A DNA stretch of 64,000 bases from Yponomeuta sedellus. Taxonomy: Eukaryota; Arthropoda; Insecta; Lepidoptera; Yponomeutidae. Numbering within the stretch: position 1 is the stretch's first letter; each line of letters opens with the position of its first letter. Location: positions 3,472,001-3,536,000 of the forward strand of contig OW203738.1 of the NCBI GenBank assembly GCA_934045075.1, read 5' to 3'. The position numbers and the translations under genes were made by a program. A model generated the notes under the pieces. It was not told the DNA's origin and did no database searches. It saw only the letters and a list, made by a program, of their open reading frames with translations. This document shows, in pieces, positions 23,201 to 34,100 of the stretch.

Positions 23201-26200
23201 TTATTTCTTCTTCTTCACGTGAAGTTCGTTCGTGAAACGTGCCGTCTCCTATCGGAGGTTGGCAAACGATTCGGCTATCTTGCTTTTCGAGGTTGCTAAT
23301 ACATACCAAAATGCTGTGTGGTGTCGGCCTAGATAATAGCACCACCCCAAATTCTTCCCACGGGTGTCGTAAAAGGCGACTAAGGGACACAAACCGGGGG
23401 GTGGGCAGCAGCGCCCCCTGCAGTACAATTCCACCGAACTGCGATCCCCAACCCGCATGCCCAGCGTGGGGATTATGGGCATTACCCCCCAATGATGGCA
23501 CAACCTTGCGCCATGGCGCTCATTAGGGGAGGGCTATGTCCAGCAGTGGACTAATATAGCCTGAAGAAGAAGAATACATACAAGGAACTGGTACTCTGTT
23601 GAAACCACTGTCGCAGGTTGTGTAGCCATGATAGCTGTCTCTTAGATCTTGCCTTGTAGGATAAGTTGAAGAAGACTACTTGACCCAATGACGCACTACA
23701 TGGGTGAAGCGACCACTCGGACCCTGCAGTGCCTGGGACATTGTTTTTAGATGGGTGTATGGTTTAGATGGTGATGGTGCTTGCCCAGCACCTATACCAT
23801 CCTGACAGCTTAGTCGGCCTATGTTTGCACGTATTAACTAGTTTATAAAAAATACGAGTTAACAAAGCATAAAATTATTATTAAGCATATTATGTGTAAC
23901 ATATTATGTTACAATCTAATCTCTTAAACGGTCAAAAGTAGTTTTGACTGTTAAAATCAAAATACCGAAAATACATACATACATAACCTCACGCCTGTAT
24001 CCCAGAGGGGTAGGCCGAGACCAGGGACTGCCACTTGCCACGATCCTGACAGATCACTTTCGCTTCAACAACGTTAATTCGTTGCATGCACGCACGGCGG
24101 TTCCGGGTACTTTTTATCTTCCCCTTTGCTAATACATCCCCTATTTCGTCGATGCATGTCCGCCTGGGACGTCACTAACCAGCCCTTCCACTCACATTCG
24201 CAATACATATTTGTTTCGTCAATCTTTCTTCCTTCATCCTCTCCACATGTCCAAACCAACGCAACATTCCTTTCTCAATTCTAGTAACTACATCCTCTTT
24301 CAGTCCACAACGTCACTCAGGCGTCACTTTGCGGAAATCAATAATAGCATTAAAAAGTGATAATTACTTTGCTAAATTCCGTCAAAAATCCCACAAGCAT
24401 CATGCGGTACGGGCGGTAAAATACGCGAACTATCGCGTGTTTTCTCACACAAGTATTGGTGTCGGTGGTGGTGTGTTCGTATCTTGCTTTTGCTCGAAAA
24501 AGTGGGAGAGAGGGCGGTGCATTAACTAACCGCATGGTGCTTGTGGGATTTTTGGCGGAAATTAGCAATGTTCTTTTTAATGCTAAGATAAATTAACGAT
24601 TTCTATTCTATTCTCTGCAACAGTACCTTTCAAAAGATCCTCAAGGCGTATATTCAGCGGCGTGATGTAGTTCCCCTTCCGGACTATCGTGCGAAGGTTT
24701 TTCTTGAGCTGCTCCGTGTACGAAGGGTCGTAGTTGGGGATTTTCGTGAGGTTATTGTTCTTTACCGCCATTAGCACTTCTAGCAGGAACTTTATACGGG
24801 ACCTGGAGTATAAATTTAACATTTTACGTTGTACATTGTAAGTTTTATAATAATTATGTAAACTCTGTTGATTAAGGACTTTGAACAGATTAAGTTTGGA
24901 GTTTTATTGTAAATTTTTTCTCCGAAATGATTTTGTAATGGACACCTAATTATATTATTTTTAATGCACTCACCCGTGCTAAGGACAATGTTAAAAACCT
25001 ATTTAGAGGCTAAAAATTCCACCTATGCCGGGACTCGAACCCGCGACCTCTGGCTAACCGTGCCAGCGCTCTCCCAACTGAGCTAATGGGCGACTCACAG
25101 GCACCAGTGAAATTTCCTCTAGTGCTAACTTTGGTATCAATATACAGTTACCACACTTCACACTATAATCACTCCTAATATTTTTAATCAATTAAATGAA
25201 AATAATATTATACAGGCGAAAGTATGTGAGTGTGTATGTTTGTTGCTTCTAAACGGCTGGAGCGATTTTAATAAAATTTGGTATGGAGTAAGCTGACACC
25301 CTGGATTAAAACATAGGCTACGTTTTACTGCGGGAAAATATCTTATTCCCATGGGAAAATCTATAAACCGCGGGAAACACCGCGGGGCATAGCTAGTTGC
25401 GAATAAAACATCTTTTCACTCTATGAACCGAAATGAAATGAAATGAAAAGGTTTTATTCAAAGTAAGCCGCAGTATCTGTGCAATTAATGAATAACGTTA
25501 ATGAACGTTACAATTCAAACTAGGTGTCAATTTCAAAATCTAGATAATTTTGGAGAAAAATATACATACATACATAACCTCACGCCTGTATCCCAGAGGG
25601 GTAGGCAGAGACCAGGGACTGCCACTTGCCACGATCCTGACATATCACCTTCGCTTCATCAACGTTCATAAGTCGTTGCATGCACGCACGCCGGTTCCGG
25701 GTACTTTTTATCTTTCCCTTTGCTAATACATCCCCTATCTGGTCGATGTATGTCCGCCTGGGACGACCCTTACCAACCCTTCCACTCACATTCGCAATAT
25801 ATATTTGTTTCGTCAATCTTTCTTCCTTCATCCTCTCCACATGTCCAAACCAAAGCAACATTCCTTTCTCAATTCTAGTCACTACATCCTATTTCAGTCC
25901 ACAACGTTCTCTGATCAGACTATTGCGTATCCTGTCATTCAAAGTAACACTACACACACTTCTCAAGGACCTCATTTCTACTGCATTAATTCTACTTTCT
26001 TGCTTCTTTTGCCACACTCAAGTCTCGCTACCATACATAAGTGTTGGGACCAGCACGCCACTATGAATAGCCAATCTAGCTCTTTTGGAGATGTTTCGGC
26101 TGCACACAATGGAGTGTAAGGCACGGTTTACACAATTTCCCGCTTTTACTCTTCTTTCTATATCACCTTCACACTTTCCATCCCTCGTAAACAGGCTCCC

Positions 26201-29200
26201 CAAATAGACAAATTCTTTTACTTGTTCCACTCTTTCGCCTCTAATCGTTATCTTGCACTCAGTCATTTCATGATATGAATAAATTGAACAACCACGGGGA
26301 TTCGACACAACCCTGTCTCACACCCTTCCGGATGCTAAAAACCAGTCAGTATACGCCCCATTTATTCTAACGCAAGCCCTGGAGTCTTGATAGAGAGACT
26401 TCAGAGCTCGCAGCAAGATGCTGTCCACCCCATACACAGACAGTGCCGACCACAAGTCATTCCTCACAACTCTATCATAAGCCTTCTCCAGAAACATTTT
26501 GGAGAACAATTGGACAAAAATACTCCAAACTTAGCCTTTTCAAAGTCCTTAATTAACAGAGTTCACATAAGATAAGAATATTCTTTATTATACACTAAAA
26601 CAACAAATACAAAATAATTACAAATATACATAGTACAATTGGCGGCCTTATTGCTAAAAGCAATTTCTTCCAGACAACCTCACGATGGAAAGTTATCTAT
26701 TACACATAGTTATTTTAAAACCTAGAACTCATGCATTATACTGGCTTTAATTCCAGACATCATTATCATCTAAATAATCCTTTACGTTATAGTAGCCCTT
26801 TTGGGACAAAGTGTGCTTAACACATTTTTTGAACCGAAGACTCAAATACCCAGTATGAACTCCAATAAACACCCACTTACCCGGCAGCAGCTTTCTCATT
26901 CAACTTAGCTACCTTCCCCTGGGTGTCATGGATGAAGTTCTTCAGCGCCAAGGGCTCCTCCTTCCGTAGGACCCCGCCCACGCTACGGAGTGCTACTAGG
27001 ATGCATTCTATGTTCTTCTCCGTAAGCTCCTCTAGAAGACGGTTCAGGATGTCGTAGAGAAGGTTCGCGTGGTACATCTGGCGATGGAGGTTCATCATCA
27101 TTTCTTTTGAAATAAGTCCGCCTTTGCAAGTAATTTTTATCACAAACCTGTTACTTAAGTTTTATTTTTAATAACGTTTTTATTGTGCAATTAAGTGTAA
27201 CAAACAAACTTCATCATCGTCAGGCTCCTTTCGGCCGCCATGGCAACTAAACTTCGCAACCGGTTGTGAAAAAGGAATTTTTATTCTTTGTCAGCAACTA
27301 GTATATTAGTCCAGTGCTGGTCAAAGCCCTCCCCTAATGAGCGCCATAGCGCCCTGCCTTCAGCTTGCAGCATCCACCATGATGATCCAGATGGAGGTTT
27401 GGGGGAACACTAACACTATATTTCTAATCCGAAATGAACATTTCGGATTAGAAATATAGTGTTAGTGTTTGATAGTAGGTGTACGGTGGTACATGATTTC
27501 TTTCTTACTCAATGCAAAGGTTTTCTGGAAGACATGTAACACTTTCGAGATATTAACTTAGTTAAAACAACTTCTCACCATAATCAACTCATCATAATAA
27601 TTATCCCATATGTAAATCACACACACGTACACACACACACACACAAGTATTTCACACTAGACACACCACAGGCTAAATCGATGTTTCTTTCTATTGTGTA
27701 CTTCGTTTTCTTTCTATCACCGTCACTCATCTGTTTATTTTGCTTCGATGATGTGTCGTATTGTTATAATAAACGTATTGCCGCGGTCCTAACCCGAACC
27801 ATCTTGAATAGAGCCTTCTGGAAGCCTATCGAATAGTCGCCGCATGCTGCGTTTTAGTAAGAGTTTTGAACCTTATTCTAGTGGACATACGAGTCATTAT
27901 TGCTTGCAGCGTTTAGTGTTTACTAAAACGCAGCATGCGGCGACTATTCGATAGGCTTCCAGAAGGCTCTATTCTAGATGGTTCGAGATAGGACCGCGAC
28001 ACTATTTTCTTTCTTAGAAGCCTAAAAATACTATTAGGTGTCCATATCGAACTCTTACCGAACAGTCGCATATTTGCCGGTCACTACAACAAGACTTAGA
28101 CCGGACCAGAAGTAGGTTGTAACATAACACAAAGGCTACTAAAGTGACACATCAAATATTAGATCGTATTCACTGGTAACAAAGTCGTTTTCCAATTACC
28201 TTGAAGCTGTATAAATGCGCTAGGCAAGACACCAAATTGTCCAACTTTTTGTCGGACAACGGCTCCGGATGAATCATCATCTCGTCAAACTTCGTGGCCA
28301 GGATTTGAAGGAAATGTGCCCCTGAAATTATAATTATTAAAACAGATCAGAAATCTAAAATTATATCAAATAAAATTAAAATTATTCCAACATAAAGAGT
28401 TTACATTGTTTGTTGAATGTCAAGGTACAATATTAGCTGAAACTTTCGTAAGCACAAGACATTGTAGGCTTGCCCGCAGTGTGAGACGAGCAACCGACGA
28501 CGCGAGCTCCGTCTCTGCTCACCACGATTAAGCTCTGCGAATCGGAGCGAAACCTGGTAGGACTCTTCCGATATAACAACACCCGTAAGTAGATCCGGAC
28601 TAAAAGTCTACAATACAATAAGCCTTCGCCTCAGGGTTCAGTTGTAGTGGCGAAAAAGGCAGCGAAGAAACTCGACGTTTATTTACTCAAAGAAAAAAAT
28701 GAGCTGTTTTTCTATATTATGTATGTGTGTGTGAACGAGTGAGTGAGAGGGTGTGTGTGTGTGTGAGTGTGTGAGGGTGAGTGTGTGTGTGTGTTTGTGT
28801 GTTTGTAGATGCAAATATTTTCCCTATATGTGTATCTCTCTTCCTCAGTGCAGTACGTAGCTAGAGCAGTTATATATCTTTCCAGAAGCCTAGCCATTAT
28901 CTCTCTCGAGAAGAAGAACCCACCAACATCCGTAGCTACATTCGCCTGCAGCACAGCCAGCAAGGCCGCGTGCTCCGCCACCATGCGGTCGGGGGTCGCG
29001 CTGGTCCCTACTACCGCTTCCATCCAGAGCGCGCTCAGCGCTGTGTTGACCGAGTTGCGGCTGTGGCTGGAGTAGAGGCCCTCTATGGAGCCGCACGCCC
29101 AGTGCAGGTTTGTGCCGGCTAGCTTGTTTAGGACGCCTGGAAGAATATAAATAAAATAAAAAGCCTTTTATTGTTCTTCCGAGAGACGTAATTTATTTCT

Positions 29201-31128
29201 TAATTTACAAACATTTTTTTTTTAATATATATATATATATGTATAATTTTTTTTGCATGCAAGTAAATGAATTGATAATTTGATTCTACATGCAATGAAT
29301 ATAACAAAGTCAGTATATTTATCTATCTCTTTACAACTAATCCGAATCAGATACGATTTTAAATCTATGAATTATGTTAAAATCATTAAAAATTATGAAT
29401 CATATTAAAATCAATAAAATTATAAATAAATTATTATCAATTATAAATTAATAGTTACTGTATACAAAATTGATCATAGTAGAAGAACCCCTGGTAGGGT
29501 GAAGGCCTCCTCCAAGTTCAACCACGCATCTCTATCTTGAGCAATCTGTATCCAGTTAGTCCCGGCAATCTTTGTTATGTCGTCAGACCAACGTTTATAT
29601 GGCCGTCCTCTGTGGCGCTTTCCGTTTTCTGGGCCTATCCACTCTGTTACGGATTTGGTCCAGCGCGAAGAAGGCATTCTGGCCACATGGCCGGCCCATT
29701 TCCATTTCATCTTTCGAACATGTTCTAAGGCGTCCTTAATCCTGGTCCTCTTACGTATTTGGAGATATTGTGTAGTAGATAAATGACAACTCGGAGTGGA
29801 CGGAATAAGATGATTTATTTACAGAAAATATGCCTACTTATATACAGAAAGAGGTACTGATCGGGGAGTCCGCGGGGCGCGCGGGGAACGACATCACGCG
29901 ATCCGCGGGGGGGCGGCCCCCGCGCCGCTGACGCGCGGTCGCAAGTTAAATACTCGTGGCGCGGGGCCTCGTTCCTTTTCTGCGCACGGACGTCGAGCGA
30001 GCTGCATCCCCACTGTCGCCGTGCCACGTGGTCGTCGCTGCTGCCGCTTGCTTCAGCTCGCTGAACAGTTCTTTTCAGAACTCCATCCTTGTTTCTATAT
30101 CTTGCAACCGATGTGTTTCTTATAACATTGCGAACAGTTCTTTTCAGAACTCCATCTTTGTTTCTTGCAACCGATGTGTTCAATAAAACATTGCGAAATA
30201 CTTGCTGTTGATTACTGATGTTATTGGTAATGGTAAGGTATGGTAAGGTGTTGCTTGCTGGTACGGTAAGGTTCTGTAAGGTTGTTGTGGTAAGCAGAAT
30301 GTTGTGGTAAGTAGCCACACGTATTTCAGTGCTTTTGTTTTTGTGTTGTAATTTAATATTTAAAAAAATACTACGTTTCATAGCTTTTTGACATAGAGTT
30401 ATTCTTTTCGCGTTTTTTTCTGTAAGAGTCCATGTGGCACTACCGTATGTTAATGTAGGGAGCAAGCATGTATCTAATATTTTTGTTTTTAGTCTTAGTG
30501 GCAGGTTACTTTTTAGAATATCTTTCATTGCCCAAAACTTTCTCCAAGTTATTACAATTCGACGTTCTATTTCCTCCCTGTCGATGTTTTTGAAGGAAAC
30601 GAGAAGGAAGAATATAAGATAACAATATTCTTTTTCATTTCTCATTCTCGGAAATTAGTGTTGTTTTGATCTGCTTATTGGGTGGAAAATGCTGCTTCCC
30701 TCCATAGGGAGGGAAAAACTCATACAAATTACTTCCCACCCAAGGGCGGGAATGAACTTTAAAAATACAACTACTGTCAGTTGTGAAGAGTTTTTGTAAT
30801 AAATAGGCTATTAAAAAAAACTTAATTAAAAAAAATGCCGACCCTTTCCGTGCTGCGCAAGGCACGTAAAGCCGTTGGTGCCGGCTGTCATGTAATGGCA
30901 GTCGTTAAGCCATGTCAGAGGCATTATGGGCGGCTTGATAACTTCTGACAGTAAGACCCGCCACTGTCTTACAATGTTTGACATGAAAACTTGTTTGAAA
31001 TGGTTTACACTTTAAATTTTTTTTTTACGTCGCCTCGTTTGTGTCCCACTGCTGGGCAAAGGCCTCTCCCAACTCAGACCAGATGTTTCTGTCTTGTGCC
31101 ACCTCAGACCACTCTAGGGTGGTATTAA

Positions 31129-31182
<54 letters not shown>

Positions 31183-34100
31183 TGCATTATATTTATATTT
31201 TAATATGTGTTCGCCTCCGTGGCAAAACATGCTGGAACAACTTTTTTTTTTATAACACCTTTTACCAATAAATAAATCTTATCTTATCTTATAGTAGAAA
31301 TACCACACGCTCACGGTGAAGGAAAATATCGTGAGGAAACCTGAGTAGCTGAGGTGACTAAAACCTCACAGCTTGAAATTGCCAATCCGCGGTGGGCACG
31401 CATGGTAATTAAGGCCATACTCTTTCTTTCTAAGAAAACGCACAAGCCTTTTACGTTCCACTGCAGGACACAGGCCTTGCAGTGGGACGTATATGTGACG
31501 CCAGCGACTTATTAAATCAGCCGTCTAATTGAACGGCTGGGAAATTTTTAGGCGGCGGCCTTCGAGGGCCACCCGGAGGTCCATGTCTCAATATCCAGCA
31601 GTGGAGAATGGGGTTGTCAACTCGGCTTCAAGAAAAAAAACTTACTTTTGATCTGACGTTTTATCAGCGCCATTTGTTTGTCGTCAGAGCTTTGATCTTT
31701 ATTCCTCAGGTGTGGCGGTATGTACACGCCTTTTTCTTCCTGGAAATTACATCAAGAATTCATTAGTATGAATGATATCATTACTTCGTATGTCCCCACT
31801 GCTGGGGCACGGATCTCTTACTGCATCGCAGGAAGGCAGGCCATAGTCCAGCACGGGGGCAAAGTCTGGGTTGCTGGAGGATTGTAAGACAGTAGCGGAC
31901 GTTACTGAAGTTTTAAGGCCTTTGACATGGCTTAACGACTGCAATTATATGACAGCCGTGCCTTGCGATGTACGGAAGCGCTCGGAAAAAATGTCACTAG
32001 CGGTAATCAACGGGATCCAGTCACCCAGCACCTGACTGCGCCTGTTGTTGCTTAACTCAAGTAATTGATCCAATCACTCGGTTCACAAGGCCACGAGCGC
32101 TTCAATAATCCATTCGTATAGGTACAGGTACCCAAACAAAAAAAATCCTGCCAAGTGTGTGTCGGGTCACGCGCATTGTAGGCGCATTTCCTAATAAGGT
32201 TAACCGTGAAGAAACCTAGAAACATCGTGAGGAAACCTGATTTTCTGAGGTGTTTAAATGCCATAGTGATTGAAATTACCTATCCGCGGTGGGCACACGT
32301 GGTAATTAAGCCCACAATTACTCTCTCTCTCTCTCTGAGAGAAGGCGTGAGCCCTGAGTGGGTTGTTGGATAGCATCGGTCGGTCGATCGATTGAATGTT
32401 TTAGCCATTTAGAGGGGAGGGCGCGGGGAGGGGAAGGCGAAAACACATATCTTTTCTAACAAAGATATGTGTTTTCGATATTAACACTTTTGAATTTTTA
32501 TATCCCCACTGCTGGGGCACGAGTCTCTTTCCTGCGTCTCAGGAAGGTTAAGAAAATTCATTCATCCACTACGGGGGCCGAGTCCGGGTTCGTGTGTTTT
32601 ATGAAGTTGTATAAGACAATATGCAACTGAGTGGTCATTTGTTTCAGCTATTTCAAATATTGACATGAGCGTGCCATTTACCTTTATGACATTCCCTTCT
32701 TTATCTCTTTTTCGGCCATAAATATCCTCCCACACGTCTGGTTTCTCTTTGCTTTTAGATTCTATGGCGCTGTTGTCATCACCGAAGTCATCATTTTCAT
32801 CACCGGATAGATGCGAGACTTCATCATCACTGAATGGGTTTTCCATTCCTTCAAGATCATCATCATCGTCTTCGAGATCTTGAGGCGTGTTACTAGATTT
32901 AGAAGTTGGCTTTTCAGTATTTTCTTTCGCTTTAAGTTTTATCTGTTCCTCGGATTCTGAAATGAGAACGTAAAATGTGTAACAATGAATTTAAAGGGGC
33001 ATAAAGTAAGGTATATCATGAGGTTGTTCATTTGGATGGGCGCTAGCATCGTTGTCATAGCTCTTACAGACAGTACTAAAATGGTGGTTTAAACACAAAC
33101 AATAGTGTTCATCCATCTCACGGACATGGGTCTAATTTTATTTTACATAAATAAAAACTATAGCATATCTGGTGAACTACTTACCTTCCTCCCCAATATC
33201 ACCACTGTCACCATCGTCGCTAAAACTATCACCACCATCTGTACCTTCGCCACTGCTTTCCCCTTCACCACCAAACTCATCATCTTCACCTTCACTAACT
33301 TCATCACCACTAAACTCCTCCATACTACCATCATCTTCACTTTGATCAGAATCTCCATTTATTTTCTTCTTTTTATTATTGCCTTGCTCTTCTGGTTCAC
33401 TATCGCTTCTATCTTCGTCTACTCTTCTCTTCTTTCCTTTCTCATGGATTTCTTTGCCGGTGACTAGGGCTAGGTCTTCTTCGAAGTCGGACTGGTCTTC
33501 CACGTTGGCCAGATGCTTCTCGGCCGCTACAATCTGCTCGCCCGTCGTCCGGTCACAGACCTCTAAAAGGTCTGGGAGAGTGAGTGAAGAACATTACGAC
33601 AGAAAAGCGATTAAAAGAATGTCGGAACAAAAAAATAGATTTAACATGAATAAATGAAGATTTTTACTCTAACTTACTAATTTCTTTGGATACATTGTGC
33701 TGAGTGGTGGTAGCGGAGCAGTAGAGCTATTCAATCAGGCGATCGAGGGTTTGAATCATGACATGTAACTACTTTGTATACTTTGTTTCCTCACTTATGT
33801 ATATGAGTGAAGTTTTAGTAGCAATACCTCATTAACAGTGAAGGAAAACATCGTAAGGAGACCCTAGTGGCTTGCAACGTACAATGGGCCAACTGTGAGG
33901 CTGTGCGGAAATTTCAGGTCTAACTACATGGATGCATTGTTTGATTCCTTTGTTACTGGGAAGAATTGGTCTTTGCCTAACCCTCCCGGATACAGGAGTG
34001 AATTTAAATATGCAGTATGTAATTGAAAGATGCAAGCAATTTAAACATAACTAAATATAACTTAGTCTAATTTATAAAAATCGTGTGTCACAGTGCTTGT

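Noticed and set aside
25570..26515. Active retrotransposon
   Set aside because: Only the 3' half is present and the frame is broken at least twice.
29815..30645. 276 aa minus-strand frame as a novel protein
   Set aside because: It is a chimera of a LINE reverse-transcriptase fragment and a solo LTR read through in frame.
33105..33467. 120 aa plus-strand frame opposite NOM1 exon 3
   Set aside because: It is the antisense shadow of the acidic GA-rich exon; the hydrophobic composition is the complement of Asp/Glu codons.
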